Of a stretch of 64,000 bases of DNA, positions 9,164 to 18,117 are shown in pieces. Position 1 is the stretch's first letter. The number at the start of each line of letters is the position of its first letter. The position numbers and the translations under genes are program-made. Location: positions 1 to 64,000 of the forward strand of contig DAIDHX010000311.1 of the NCBI GenBank assembly GCA_027451885.1. The letters are read 5' to 3'. The notes under the pieces are model-generated. The model made no database searches. It was not told where the DNA came from and saw only the letters and a list, made by a program, of their open reading frames with translations. The DNA is from Planctomycetales bacterium. Its GTDB lineage: Bacteria; Planctomycetota; Planctomycetia; Isosphaerales; Isosphaeraceae.

Positions 9164-9192
9164 ATGATAGATTGATCCCTCGATTGCGTCAA
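9164..9192 (-). promoter_or_regulatory. Candidate sigma-70 promoter for the ArsR gene
   Basis: On the minus strand TTGACG (9192-9187), a 17-base spacer and TATCAT (9169-9164). Five of six bases match at both boxes, the best such pair found in the window. It predicts a leader of about 90 bases that contains the inverted repeat at 9116-9134. Confidence 0.6.
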
Positions 9193-9298
9193 GTCCGCTC
9201 GCACTTTCATTCGATGAAATTCCAAGATGTACGAGCCCTTGTGGGTCTGGTTGAACCGCGAAAGCTTTGTCGGCATGCGCTGGCGCTCCAGGCTGCGC

Positions 9299-9328
9299 TT
9301 GTCGAGGCTGGCGCGGGCGGGTTAGATT
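9299..9328 (+). promoter_or_regulatory. Candidate promoter for threonine synthase
   Basis: TTGTCG, an 18-base spacer and TAGATT. The implied start near 9335 leaves only about 10 bases before the ATG at 9346 but about 50 before the ATG at 9388, which favours the later start. Confidence 0.35.
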
Positions 9329-9387
9329 GAGAGCGCGGGCGAGGCATGGGCCCCGTGCCCGAGTTCAGCAAACTTCGAGACGCGCCG

Positions 9388-10836
9388 ATGGCTTCGATTG
9401 ATCACGCAACCGCGAGTGCCGTGCGCACCGCCTACCAGCGCTGCATTGCACCAGCGTGCGCGGCCGAGTTTGATCTCGGCGAGGTCCATTTTTCCTGCCC
9501 GCGCTGCGGCGATCTGATCGACATCGTCTACGACTGGGACCGGCTCCCCGTCCCGCGCTCGCTCGCCGACCTTGAACGCCGCTGGTCCTCCCGCCGCACT
9601 CCTGTCGATTTTTCCGGCGTCTGGCGCTTCCGCGAGCTCCTCCCGTTCGCCCCGGAAGATCGCATCGTCACCATCGGCGAGGGCCAGACCCTGCTCCAGA
9701 ATGCCCAGAAGGTTGCCGCGCACGTGGGGATCGACCCAGGCCGGCTCTGGCTGCAATACGAGGGCATGAACCCCTCAGGCAGCTTCAAGGATAACGGCAT
9801 GACCGCAGCGTTCACACACGCTCGCATGGTCGGTGCCAGGCGCGTGGCCTGCGCCAGCACGGGAAACACCTCGGCCGCGCTCGCCGTTTACTGCTCGGCC
9901 ACCGATTTCGGCTTCCGCGCGATCATTTTTGTCGGCTCGGGGAAGATCGCCTACGGCAAGCTCGCCCAGGCACTTGACCATGGTGCGCTTACGATCCAGA
10001 TCGTGGGGGACTTTGACGACGCCATGCAGCGGGTGCGGCAGGTTGCCGATCGGCTGGGCGTTTACCTGATGAACTCGTTCAACCCGTTCCGGCTCGAGGG
10101 TCAGAAGACGATCATCTACCGCATCCTGGAAGGGCTTGCCTGGCAGCCGCCAGACTGGATCGTCGTACCCGGCGGCAACCTGGGCAACTCAAGCGCGTTT
10201 GGCAAGGCGTTGATCGAGCTCGTCCATCTGGGGCTGATTGAGCGCCCGCCTCGGCTCGCCGTGGTCAATGCCGCGGGGGCTCGTACACTCGATGAACTCG
10301 TGGGCCATCAGTCGTTGTCATGGCTCAAGGGATTGCCAGAGATGGACAAGGTTGAGCGCTATTATGGCAAGCTCGACGCCGACCATGTGAAGGCCAACAC
10401 GATTGCCTCGGCGATTGAGATCAACCGCCCGGTCAATCTGAAGAAATGCCTGCGTGCGCTGGATTTTTGTGACGGTGTGGTCGCCTCGGTCTCGGACCAG
10501 GAGATCATGGACGCCAAGGCCTGGGTGGGCGCGGGGGGGCTGGGCTGCGAGCCCGCGAGCGCTGCCGCCGTGGCGGGAGCCAGGGCCCTTGTGAATGCCG
10601 GCGTGATCGCCCGTTCGGACCGGGTTGTCTGCGTGCTCACCGGGCACCAGCTCAAGGATCCAACCGCCACTGTGGCCTACCATAGCGCGGACCAGGATCA
10701 ATTCGACCAGGTACTGGGCCGCAGGGGCGTGAAGCGCGCGGGGTTTGCCAACCGCCCCGTCGTCGTTGCCAACGAGATCGACGACATCATCCGCGCCATC
10801 GCGCTTTACTCCGACGCGCACCTCGCGGGCACGTGA
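9388..10836 (+). CDS. thrC: Threonine synthase
   Basis: 482 residues from 9388; an in-frame ATG at 9346 would add 14 residues. The enzyme converts O-phosphohomoserine to threonine with PLP. An N-terminal four-Cys zinc-ribbon-like segment (CIAPAC and CPRC) precedes the fold-type II PLP domain. PLP lysine K134 lies in [11 protein letters not shown], the phosphate loop in [11 protein letters not shown], and a second phosphate-binding Gly-rich turn in [16 protein letters not shown]. The length is normal for the family. No other threonine-pathway gene is adjacent, so it appears to be a single-gene transcript closed by the hairpin at 10845-10880. Confidence 0.9.
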   Translation: MASIDHATASAVRTAYQRCIAPACAAEFDLGEVHFSCPRCGDLIDIVYDWDRLPVPRSLADLERRWSSRRTPVDFSGVWRFRELLPFAPEDRIVTIGEGQTLLQNAQKVAAHVGIDPGRLWLQYEGMNPSGSFKDNGMTAAFTHARMVGARRVACASTGNTSAALAVYCSATDFGFRAIIFVGSGKIAYGKLAQALDHGALTIQIVGDFDDAMQRVRQVADRLGVYLMNSFNPFRLEGQKTIIYRILEGLAWQPPDWIVVPGGNLGNSSAFGKALIELVHLGLIERPPRLAVVNAAGARTLDELVGHQSLSWLKGLPEMDKVERYYGKLDADHVKANTIASAIEINRPVNLKKCLRALDFCDGVVASVSDQEIMDAKAWVGAGGLGCEPASAAAVAGARALVNAGVIARSDRVVCVLTGHQLKDPTATVAYHSADQDQFDQVLGRRGVKRAGFANRPVVVANEIDDIIRAIALYSDAHLAGT

Positions 10837-10844
10837 CCGCGGCT

Positions 10845-10880
10845 CGTGCGAATTGCAATCCGCCGTGGGCAATTCGCACG
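10845..10880 (+). terminator. Strong hairpin after thrC
   Basis: Two perfect 12-bp arms (CGTGCGAATTGC and its complement) enclose a 12-base loop, beginning 8 bases after the thrC stop. There is no T-tract, so it may be a Rho-independent-like or RNA-stabilising hairpin. Confidence 0.6.
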
Positions 10881-10968
10881 GCCAGACCAGCCGCAGCCGT
10901 CCTGGCTGAATTCGTCTCGCCGATTTAACGCGTTGCTGGAACAATACATCCGCAATCGTGCGTGGTTC

Positions 10969-10984
10969 TGGCACGGGACGTGCA
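10969..10984 (+). promoter_or_regulatory. Sigma-54 (-24/-12) promoter
   Basis: TGGCACGGGACGTGCA matches the consensus TGGCAC-N5-TTGCA with one mismatch and has the obligatory 12-base GG-to-GC spacing. It reads toward the lipoprotein at 11069 and the DUF1559 gene at 11612, with a leader of about 75 bases. An NtrC-type activator is encoded at 1376-2716, though no binding site for it was recognised here. Confidence 0.6.
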
Positions 10985-11068
10985 TTTCTTTCGCAGCCGA
11001 TTGGCCGTGCGCCGAGCGCCGGCGCGGTCGATTCCGGGCCTTGATGCGAAAGGAATGGTGCGGTTTCG

Positions 11069-11569
11069 ATGTGTAAGAGCTTCTGGGCCGTACTGCTCGC
11101 GGCCGTGGCCTCGGGATGCGGAAATCCCGAGGGGCTCGTGCCTGTTTCCGGCAAGCTGCTCTATCACGGTGAGCCCGCGCGGGGCGCGATTGTCTACTTC
11201 CACCGCGAAAGTGGCAAGGGGATGACCGACGGGCCTGTCCCCTTCGGCATCGTGGAGGACGATGGCAGCTTCAACCTGAATTCCGACAACCTGGGCGCGG
11301 GCGCACTGCCGGGCAAGTACGCCGTGCTCGTCGAGTGGCGTGAGGAACATGGCGACGGCGTGACCCCGGTCAGCCGCCGCGGAAGCCTCCAGCTTGTCAA
11401 ACGCAGCCGGGTGCGCGCAGGCGCGGATCGGCTCGCCGGCCGCTACCTCGACATCACCAAACCTCGGCTGCACGCCGAGGTCCTTGACCACGCCACACGC
11501 CTCGATCCATTCCAGATCGATGACGCGATTCTCCGCACTCCGGCCGGCGCAAACCGTGGCTCACTCTGA
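11069..11569 (+). CDS. Small planctomycete lipoprotein, regulatory-fold type
   Basis: 166 residues. A short signal peptide ends at a lipobox-like SGC (residues 15-17), predicting a lipid-anchored envelope protein. The rest resembles the transthyretin/carboxypeptidase-regulatory-like small proteins common next to DUF1559 genes in planctomycetes: VPVSGKLLYHGEPARGAIVYFHRE, then DGPVPFGIVEDDGSFNL and a Gly-rich LPGKYAVLVEW. This is a beta-sandwich type fold without catalytic residues that I can see. It is followed after 42 bases by the DUF1559 gene, probably in one transcript from the sigma-54 promoter. Function unknown. Confidence 0.75.
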   Translation: MCKSFWAVLLAAVASGCGNPEGLVPVSGKLLYHGEPARGAIVYFHRESGKGMTDGPVPFGIVEDDGSFNLNSDNLGAGALPGKYAVLVEWREEHGDGVTPVSRRGSLQLVKRSRVRAGADRLAGRYLDITKPRLHAEVLDHATRLDPFQIDDAILRTPAGANRGSL

Positions 11570-11611
11570 AAGTGGCTCTCAACTCGTATGTACACTCTGG
11601 GAGATGTTCGT

Positions 11612-12763
11612 ATGTCGTATGTGGCGCTTGCACGGCTGCGCTCGCGCGGCTTCACGCTGATCGAGCTCCTGGTGGTCATTTCGATCATCGCTGTGCTTGT
11701 TGCCTTGCTGTTGCCCGCGGTTCAGTCCGCGCGTGAGGCGGCCCGCCGCGCCCAGTGCGTGAACAATCTCAAGCAGATCGGACTGGCGACCCTGAATTTT
11801 GAAAGTACCTTCGGCACAATGCCGCCCAGGGGGCTGCGGCTCGCGGTCCCTGATCCCAATCCCGACGCCCAGGCCGCGATCCCCACGATCGCCGCGTCTT
11901 ACCTTACCCTGATCTTGCCTTACCTGGACCAGGCGGTCATCTACAACCAGATCAACCTCAAGGCCGCGGCCTCGGACACCATGAACATTCCCCTCTGCGT
12001 GGGTCCAGGGGCGCTCCATTCGGGGCTGAACTCGGTCTATTCGACGGCGATCAATTCGTTTCTTTGCCCGTCGTCTCCCGGGCCGGCCACGCTCAATTAC
12101 TACAATGCCTTCTGGGGACCTTACGGCGACGGCGGAGGCGACGTTTGCACTCCGGGCGCGGCTGCGCCGATCAACGGAGTGACAATCCTGAATCCTCCCC
12201 CAACCCAGATCTGGGGCCGCACCGACTACTTCCCCATCCCCGGCTTGCATAACACCTGTTTGCAGGCGGCTGGCATGAGTCCGGTGTACATCGCGACCGT
12301 GGGCGAAGGGAAGGACTCCGGCACGCTCACCGACCCCTTGATCACCGGCACGATCCGCATCGCGTCGATCACCGACGGCACCTCGAACACCATGATGGTC
12401 TCGGAATGCGGCTCAAAGCCCATCGGTTACAACGGCTTCCGCCAGATCTACATGTCGGAGGTCGACGGCCTGCCGGTCGACGGCGTGATCGAGCCCGTGA
12501 GCAGCGGCGGCGGCGCGTGGGCGGATACGTTCACGTACTCGAGCCTCGCCGGCGCCCAGGGGCGCCAGAACGGCCTTCGCGGCGGGACGTGCATGGTCAA
12601 CTGCACAAGTAATAACGAGATATATTCGTTTCATCCGGGAGGCGCAAATGCGCTCTTCGTCGATGGCTCGGTTCACTTCATCAAGGACATCGCTTCGGTC
12701 CAGCTCGTCGCGGCCCTGGTGACCCGGTCAGGCGGTGAGATCGTGAGCGCGGATCAGTACTAG
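11612..12763 (+). CDS. DUF1559 prepilin-like protein
   Basis: 383 residues; ATG at 11612 chosen because GGGAG lies 8 bases upstream, whereas 11588 has none. The type IV prepilin/pseudopilin motif [11 protein letters not shown] (cleavage after Gly) is followed by a hydrophobic helix and the family signature [15 protein letters not shown]. The C-terminus has the typical [22 protein letters not shown]1559 proteins are greatly expanded in planctomycetes, and individual roles are mostly unknown. It should be processed by a prepilin peptidase and placed in the envelope. A second copy lies at 46156-47193. Confidence 0.93.
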   Translation: MSYVALARLRSRGFTLIELLVVISIIAVLVALLLPAVQSAREAARRAQCVNNLKQIGLATLNFESTFGTMPPRGLRLAVPDPNPDAQAAIPTIAASYLTLILPYLDQAVIYNQINLKAAASDTMNIPLCVGPGALHSGLNSVYSTAINSFLCPSSPGPATLNYYNAFWGPYGDGGGDVCTPGAAAPINGVTILNPPPTQIWGRTDYFPIPGLHNTCLQAAGMSPVYIATVGEGKDSGTLTDPLITGTIRIASITDGTSNTMMVSECGSKPIGYNGFRQIYMSEVDGLPVDGVIEPVSSGGGAWADTFTYSSLAGAQGRQNGLRGGTCMVNCTSNNEIYSFHPGGANALFVDGSVHFIKDIASVQLVAALVTRSGGEIVSADQY

Positions 12764-12780
12764 GAATCTCGGCAACCCTT

Positions 12781-12824
12781 CGCGCGGGAGGCTCGGCGCA
12801 GCGACTCGCCTTGCGTCCCGCGCG
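12781..12824 (+). terminator. Hairpin after DUF1559 gene
   Basis: CGCGCGGGA at 12781-12789 pairs perfectly with TCCCGCGCG at 12816-12824 around a 26-base loop, followed by GTTTGT. It separates the DUF1559 gene from the DUF1592-family gene. Confidence 0.5.
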
Positions 12825-12840
12825 GTTTGTGACTTCCTCG

Positions 12841-14850
12841 ATGAAAACTCGTTTCCTGTTCGGGCTATTGTGCGGCGCTCTCGGTGCTGCGGGTGCTGGC
12901 TGTGATTCGCAGCCCGGGCAGACTGGTCCTTGCGCTGGGATCTCATCCGAACTCGCGCCCGCGGCCGAGCTGCCCTCGATTGAGCCGCTCCACGCGGGCC
13001 AGGCCCACGCGGTTCTGGAGCGCTGCTGCCTGCCTTGCCATCGAGGTCCAGGCGGTGAGGGAGGGATCGACATCACCCTGAGCCGGGATCACGCGCTGGC
13101 GCCAGGGCTCAATCGCGCGATGCTCGGCGTGCTTCGCTCGGAGCTAATGCCGCCGGATTCGGCGCCCGCTCTCGGCGACGAGGAACGCGGCCGGCTCATC
13201 GCGTGGCTCGAGCAATCGGCCGAGCCCCCCGCGTCGCCGGCAAGGGATTCACGGCCGACCCTACGCCGGCTCTCGCGCGACGAATACGAGCGCACCATCC
13301 GCGACCTGCTCGGGCTCGGTATCCGCGTCACAGCCAACTTTCCCGCCGATGACGTGGGCTACGGCTTTGACCGCGTGGCTGACGTGCTCTCCACCTCGCC
13401 CCTGCTCGTTGAACAAGAGCACGCTGCGGCGGAGCAAGCCGTGCGCGCGCTCGCCGCGGATCACCACGCCTGGCTGCGCATCAACTCCCCTGCTCCCGAC
13501 CGTGCCCCGCTCTTCTACAGGCAGTATCGTGCTCCTGTGCGCTCGCCCCGCGAAAACAAGACCTTGCGCACCCATCCTGCCGCGGTGGACGCGGAGCTCG
13601 TGCGCCAGCAGCATATCTACGACATTCTCCGCGCGTTTGCTGACCGGGCGTTTCGCCGCCCGGCAACCCACGATGAGATCACCGCGCTGCTCAATCTTGT
13701 GCTCGCGGCCGAGAAGGATGGCGAAGCGCCCGCGCACGCGATCGAGATCGCTCTTGAAGCCGTGCTTGCCTCTCCGCGCTTCCTGTTTCGCCTTGAGGAT
13801 GTCTGCGACGAGTCGATCCGCGGCGACTTCGCGCTCGCCGCGCGACTCGCGTACTTCCTCTGGAGCAGCATGCCTGACGACGAGCTCTTTGCGCTTGCGG
13901 CCCAGGGCGTGCTCCACGTGCGCGGCGTGCTCCGCGCGCAGGTCGATCGCATGCTCGCCGATCCCCGCGCGAACGCACTCGCGGAAAACTTCTGCGCCCA
14001 GTGGCTCGAAACACGCAGGCTCGAGGAGCAGGCGGGCGGCAGCTCGTCCTTCCCGACTCTTGATCCTGACCTACGCCAGGCGATGCTCGAGGAAACGCGG
14101 CTCTTCTGCATCGCGATTCTGGCCGAGGATCGCAGAATCCTCGATTTTCTCGACGGCGATTTCACCTTCGTCAACGACCGACTGGCGCGGCATTATGAAA
14201 TCAAGGGCGACCATGATGCCCGGTTTCGCCGGGTCTCGCTTGCGGGAACCGTTCGCAGAGGGGTCTTGACGCAGGCGAGTGTCCTGGCCGTGACCTCGAG
14301 CCCTGCGCGTACGTCCCCTGTCAAACGGGGGAAATGGATCCTCACGAACATCCTGGGTGCGCCTCCGTTGCCTCCCCCATCGGGTGTCGAGGCATTCAAG
14401 GTGCAGCAACCGTCCAGCCGACCGTTGACCGTTCGGGAGCAGTTGGAAGCGCACCGTTCCCGCCCGGAATGTATATCGTGCCACGACTGGATGGATCCTT
14501 TGGGCTTCGCTCTTGAGAATTTCGACCGCCAGGGCGTATGGCGAGAGACGGACGCTGGCGCGCGGATCGACGCCTCGGCCTGGCTCCCTGGCGGCGAGGA
14601 ATTCTCGGGACCGCAGGGCCTCCGCGATCAGCTTCTCCGCAGACGGAGCGCGTTCATCCGGTGCCTGGCCGAGAAGCTGCTCGTGTATGCGCTCGGCCGC
14701 GGCCTTGATTGCAACGACCAGCGTGCGCTCGGGCCGATCGTCGCACGCGTGCGCAGCCAGGGTGGCCGCTTCCGAGCCCTCGTGCACGCGATCGTCGAAA
14801 GCGATTCGTTTCTTGATGACCGCGCTCCAGCCGCGCAGGAGCTCCCCTGA
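12841..14850 (+). CDS. DUF1587/1595/1592/1588/1585 cytochrome-type lipoprotein
   Basis: 669 residues from the ATG at 12841; an earlier TTG at 12811 would put extra residues before the signal peptide. A lipoprotein-type signal ends at GAGC. A haem motif CLPCH (about 65-70) is followed in order by DUF1587 (RLSRDEYERTIRDLLGL), DUF1595 (AFADRAFRRPAT), DUF1592 (LAARLAYFLWSSMPDDELF), DUF1588 (GVLTQASVLAVTSSPARTSP, GKWILTNILG, then ECISCHDWMDPLGFALENF with a second CxxCH) and DUF1585 (LAEKLLVYALGRGL, VESDSFL). All family parts are present. Its stop overlaps the next ATG by one base (TGATG), so it is translationally coupled to the DUF1552 gene. Confidence 0.92.
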   Translation: MKTRFLFGLLCGALGAAGAGCDSQPGQTGPCAGISSELAPAAELPSIEPLHAGQAHAVLERCCLPCHRGPGGEGGIDITLSRDHALAPGLNRAMLGVLRSELMPPDSAPALGDEERGRLIAWLEQSAEPPASPARDSRPTLRRLSRDEYERTIRDLLGLGIRVTANFPADDVGYGFDRVADVLSTSPLLVEQEHAAAEQAVRALAADHHAWLRINSPAPDRAPLFYRQYRAPVRSPRENKTLRTHPAAVDAELVRQQHIYDILRAFADRAFRRPATHDEITALLNLVLAAEKDGEAPAHAIEIALEAVLASPRFLFRLEDVCDESIRGDFALAARLAYFLWSSMPDDELFALAAQGVLHVRGVLRAQVDRMLADPRANALAENFCAQWLETRRLEEQAGGSSSFPTLDPDLRQAMLEETRLFCIAILAEDRRILDFLDGDFTFVNDRLARHYEIKGDHDARFRRVSLAGTVRRGVLTQASVLAVTSSPARTSPVKRGKWILTNILGAPPLPPPSGVEAFKVQQPSSRPLTVREQLEAHRSRPECISCHDWMDPLGFALENFDRQGVWRETDAGARIDASAWLPGGEEFSGPQGLRDQLLRRRSAFIRCLAEKLLVYALGRGLDCNDQRALGPIVARVRSQGGRFRALVHAIVESDSFLDDRAPAAQELP

Positions 14851-16157
14851 TGCAAGCCGCGCGACTGTCTCGCCGCGCAGTCCTGCGCGGCCTCGGTACC
14901 TCGATCGCCCTGCCCTGGCTCGAGGCCATGACTCCCCCCGGAGGCTGCGCTCCTGCTTCCGCGCCGCTGCGCATGGCGATTCTCTATGCGCCCAATGGCG
15001 CGCATATGGCTGACTGGACACCCGCGGATGATGGACTTAAGCTCTCGCCCATTCTCGAGCCGCTCGCTGGGATCGAAAGTGAGATTCTGGTCGTGACAGG
15101 GCTCGCGCTCGATCCCGCTCGCGCCCAGGGCGATGGCGGCGGCGATCACGCCCGCGCCATGGCGAGCTTTCTCACCGGGCGTCATCCCCGCAAGACCGAC
15201 GGCGCGGACCTGCGCGCGGGCATCTCGCTTGACCAGCTCGCCGCCCAGGCGATTGGCCAGACGACGCGCTTCCCCTCGCTCGAGCTCGGCTGCGAGGGTG
15301 GTCGCAGCGCAGGCGAATGTGACCACGGCTATAGCTGCGCGTATCAGTCGAATCTCTCCTGGCGGAGCGAGTCGACACCCGTTGCCAAGGAGATCAATCC
15401 TCGCCTTGTCTTCGACCGGCTCTTCGGGAGTCCCCAGGGCGATGACGACGCCCGCGCGACTCGGAGGCGCAAGAGCGTGCTCGACCACGTCCTGGCCGAG
15501 TCCACACGCCTCAGGCGCACGCTTTCAACCGCGGACCGCCGCAAGCTCGACGAGTATCTGACAGGCGTCCGCGAGCTCGAGCGCCGCATCGCCAGCACCC
15601 AGCCGGCCTTGCAAACAGGCAGCATGCCGCGCCCGCTCGGCATACCCGCTGATTACCAGGAACACCTGCGATTGCTCGCCGACCTGCTCGTCCTCGCGCT
15701 GCAGACCGACTCCACACGCATTGCAACCTTCGTCTTCGGCAACGACGGCAGCAACCGCACCTATCCCTCCCTCGGCGTCTCCGACGGCCATCACGACCTC
15801 TCACACCATGGCGGGGACCCAATCAAGCAGGCCAGGATCCGCACGATCAATCGCTTCCACGTGGCTCAGTTCGCGTATCTCCTCAGAAGGCTGCGCGAGG
15901 TCCGCGAGGGGCCGGGCACTCTGCTCGATCACTGCATGATCCTTTACGGCAGCGGAATCAGCGACGGCAACCGCCACACCCACGAGAACCTGCCCGTCCT
16001 GCTCGCCGGCAAGGCAAACGGCACCATCCGCACCGGCAGGCACCTCCGGCTCCGCACCGAGACGCCCATCACCAACCTCTACCTGGCCATGCTCGACCGA
16101 CTGGGCGTTGCCTGCGAGCGGTTCGGCGACAGCACTGGGTCGTTCGAGGGGCTTTGA
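14850..16157 (+). CDS. DUF1552 family protein, Tat-type exported
   Basis: 435 residues. A twin-arginine leader (LSRRAVLRGLGTSIALPWLE) opens the protein, followed by DUF1552 signatures: LYAPNGAHMADWTP, SFLTGRHPRKT, SLDQLAAQAIG, YSCAYQSNLSWRS, RKLDEYLTGVRELERRI, and a C-terminal MILYGSGISDGNRHTHENLP. DUF1552 proteins are related to DUF1501 and are routinely encoded with DUF1592-family cytochrome-type proteins, as here with overlapping stop and start. Expected in the periplasm or envelope; biochemical function not established. Confidence 0.92.
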   Translation: MQAARLSRRAVLRGLGTSIALPWLEAMTPPGGCAPASAPLRMAILYAPNGAHMADWTPADDGLKLSPILEPLAGIESEILVVTGLALDPARAQGDGGGDHARAMASFLTGRHPRKTDGADLRAGISLDQLAAQAIGQTTRFPSLELGCEGGRSAGECDHGYSCAYQSNLSWRSESTPVAKEINPRLVFDRLFGSPQGDDDARATRRRKSVLDHVLAESTRLRRTLSTADRRKLDEYLTGVRELERRIASTQPALQTGSMPRPLGIPADYQEHLRLLADLLVLALQTDSTRIATFVFGNDGSNRTYPSLGVSDGHHDLSHHGGDPIKQARIRTINRFHVAQFAYLLRRLREVREGPGTLLDHCMILYGSGISDGNRHTHENLPVLLAGKANGTIRTGRHLRLRTETPITNLYLAMLDRLGVACERFGDSTGSFEGL

Positions 16158-16174
16158 AGGCACATCGCACGGTT

Positions 16175-16199
16175 GTCCGCCGGCCCCTCCCGCGGACAC
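16175..16199 (+). terminator. Hairpin after DUF1552 gene
   Basis: TGTCCGC and GCGGACA, 7-bp perfect arms around an 11-base loop, begin 17 bases past the stop. No T-tract follows. Confidence 0.45.
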
Positions 16200-16214
16200 G
16201 CCGGCTGGGATGCG

Positions 16215-16243
16215 TTGGGTTCTCCTGCGCGTTCTGGTAGGAT
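16215..16243 (+). promoter_or_regulatory. Candidate promoter for dapB
   Basis: TTGGGT, a 17-base spacer and TAGGAT, about 100 bases before the chosen dapB start. The -10 is one of the repeated TAGGAT/TAGGCT boxes. Its location inside the longer upstream reading frame supports the shorter dapB start. Confidence 0.4.
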
Positions 16244-16349
16244 GACTCGTGCTAAAGACTTGCGCCGAGCTGTCGCCCATGAGGCGAGCCGGGCGATTCT
16301 CAGGGAGCGGTTGAGAGCATTTCAGGCATTCGGTCGAGGGCGATTCCTC

Positions 16350-17093
16350 GTGTCACAAGCGCGGTTGGCTGTGGGCGTTCATGGTTGCGGCGGCAGGATG
16401 GGGATTCGCATCATTCAGTTGATCGCGGCTGACGAGCGATTCGCGCTCGCGGCGGCAATCGACCGCGCTGGGCACCCCAAAATCGGCGAAGACGCCGGCG
16501 TCGCGGCGGGCGTCGATCGCCTGGGCGTTTCGATTTCAACCGAGCTGGGCAGCCAGCCGGTCGATGTGATGATCGACTTCTCGCTGCCGCCCGGCGCGCT
16601 CAGGATCGCCGACGTCTGCGCTGCACGCGGGATTCCGCTCGTGGTGGGGACGACCGGCTTCGAGCCCGCTGACAAAGCGCGTATCGAAGCCCACGCGAAT
16701 CGCATTGCGGTTCTGATCTCGCCGAACATGAGCAAGGCTGTCAATTTGCTCATGCGGCTGGTGCGTCAAGCGGCTCATGCGCTTGGGCCAGACGATTGCG
16801 AGGTCGCGATCGTCGAGCGCCATCACCGCACCAAGAAAGACGCCCCAAGCGGCACTGCACTCAAGCTGGCGGACCAGGTTGGCCGGCCGGTCGATGTGCA
16901 TGCGCTCCGCCAGGGTGATTGCCCGGGTGAACACACGGTGATTTTTGGCCTCATGGGCGAGACGCTCGAGCTTTCGCACCGGGCGGCGAATCGCGATGGA
17001 TTCGCGCGGGGTGCGCTCGACGCGGCTCGTTTTCTTGCGGGCAAGTCAGCGGGGTTGTACTCGGTCGACGACTGGCTGGGATCGCGTTCGTGA
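16350..17093 (+). CDS. dapB: 4-hydroxy-tetrahydrodipicolinate reductase
   Basis: 247 residues from a GTG at 16350 with GAGGG about 10 bases upstream. The frame is open to 16173, but the extra 59 residues do not resemble the family, and the nucleotide-binding beta strand begins right after this GTG (LAVGVHGCGGRMG, the GxxGxxG site). The catalytic signature VERHHRTKKDAPSGTA is intact, as are FSLPPGA and VVGTTGF in the expected order. It reduces hydroxy-tetrahydrodipicolinate with NAD(P)H in the lysine/diaminopimelate pathway, so it serves both peptidoglycan and lysine supply. No other dap gene is in the window. A cREC-like gene follows 63 bases later. Confidence 0.92.
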   Translation: MSQARLAVGVHGCGGRMGIRIIQLIAADERFALAAAIDRAGHPKIGEDAGVAAGVDRLGVSISTELGSQPVDVMIDFSLPPGALRIADVCAARGIPLVVGTTGFEPADKARIEAHANRIAVLISPNMSKAVNLLMRLVRQAAHALGPDDCEVAIVERHHRTKKDAPSGTALKLADQVGRPVDVHALRQGDCPGEHTVIFGLMGETLELSHRAANRDGFARGALDAARFLAGKSAGLYSVDDWLGSRS

Positions 17094-17156
17094 GAGTCTG
17101 GGTCTTGGGAACAGGTCGTCCTGGCAGGGCGTCGCCGCGTACAGCGAGCGTGTGTC

Positions 17157-17795
17157 ATGAATGGGGACAGGCCAGCACCGATCGAGGAGCCGCACACCGG
17201 CGCGGATGCCGCGGCCGTGGCGTTCTCGTCTGCGTCTGAGCCGCCGGCCGCCCCGCCCGCCGTCTGCTCACCGATCCCGATCGAGCGCAAGGCGCTCTTC
17301 CTGGACGACGACCCAGCCCGCGCCTCGGCCTTTTTGCGCGACCGGCCCTCCGCCGTCTGGGTGACCACCGTCGCCAATTGCCTGGCCCGGCTCGATGAGT
17401 CCTGGGACGAGGTGCACCTCGATCATGATCTTGGCGGCCGCACCGACGTCGAGATGCACGTCGCCGATTGCGGCATGGAAGTCGTCCGCTGGCTCTGCCG
17501 TGAGTCACGCACCCACCTGGCACACACCCAGTTCATCGTCCACACGCACAACTTCATGGCAGGGCTGTTCATGGTCTTGCGAATGCGCGAACGGGGATAC
17601 ATGGCCGAATTCCGCCCGTTCGGCGACGACCTCGCCAGGCTGCTCCGGCATGACGACCCCGAGCCTCCTGCGGCAATCGCACCCGAGCCCGAGCCTGAAC
17701 GCTCCACGCCCCAACCCACCGCCGGCAAGCGCGCCCGGCTACTCGGCGGCATCGTGCGCTGGTTTCAGCGGCTCAGGTCCAGACGGAATCGATGA
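17157..17795 (+). CDS. Cyclic-phosphate-processing receiver (cREC)-like protein
   Basis: 212 residues. After a Pro/Ala-rich N-terminus of about 40 residues comes a compact receiver-like domain: ALFLDDDPARA, WVTTVANCLARLD, WDEVHLDHDLGG, GMEVVRWL and a His-rich strand FIVHTHNFMAG. The LDHDLGG and HTHN pieces are what I recognise as the cREC family, a receiver-fold group proposed from comparative genomics to process cyclic phosphates; this is family inference, not shown function. It has no output domain. The C-terminal 60 residues are Pro- and Arg-rich and probably disordered. It may be cotranscribed with dapB, but a functional link is not evident. Confidence 0.65.
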   Translation: MNGDRPAPIEEPHTGADAAAVAFSSASEPPAAPPAVCSPIPIERKALFLDDDPARASAFLRDRPSAVWVTTVANCLARLDESWDEVHLDHDLGGRTDVEMHVADCGMEVVRWLCRESRTHLAHTQFIVHTHNFMAGLFMVLRMRERGYMAEFRPFGDDLARLLRHDDPEPPAAIAPEPEPERSTPQPTAGKRARLLGGIVRWFQRLRSRRNR

Positions 17796-17841
17796 TTCCT
17801 GAGTCCTCGGCCTGCAAGGTCCTGGCGAGAACTCCACGCGG

Positions 17842-18117
17842 TCACCTGGTCCGGGTGAGCTCGAGCGCCCGGCCGTCGACCTCGATGGCGTCGCGGTAAA
17901 ACGGGAACCGCAGCACGGACCGCACGACGACCTCATGCCTGGTCCTACCCTCATCAATCACCGCTCTGAGAACAACGCTGCGCGGCAACAGGCAAAACGC
18001 GCGGGCAGCCACGCTCCCGTCGATCACCAGCTTGAGCACCTTGGTCCATTCACTCCGCACAAGCTCGATCTCGTGGCCATTGAAAACGGCTTCGTATCGG
18101 TCTCCCATCAATCCCAT
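17842..18117 (-). CDS. Small hypothetical protein
   Basis: 91 residues from ATG 18117 (an ATG at 18108 is equally possible). I do not recognise a family. The sequence is a run of alternating hydrophobic and charged strands (YEAVFNGHEIELVRSEWTK, VLKLVIDGSVAA, RHEVVVRSVLR, AIEVDGRALELT), suggesting an all-beta domain with repeated hairpins; no signal peptide, Cys pair or catalytic motif is seen. The frame is open to 18438, but the added sequence is low quality and the candidate promoter at 18174-18202 would lie inside it. Convergent with the cREC gene, 46 bases away. Confidence 0.55.
   Translation of the reverse strand: MGLMGDRYEAVFNGHEIELVRSEWTKVLKLVIDGSVAARAFCLLPRSVVLRAVIDEGRTRHEVVVRSVLRFPFYRDAIEVDGRALELTRTR

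Noticed and set aside
16173-16349. Upstream extension of the dapB frame by 59 residues
   Set aside because: No similarity to DapB and it contains a candidate promoter; the Rossmann motif starts right after 16350.
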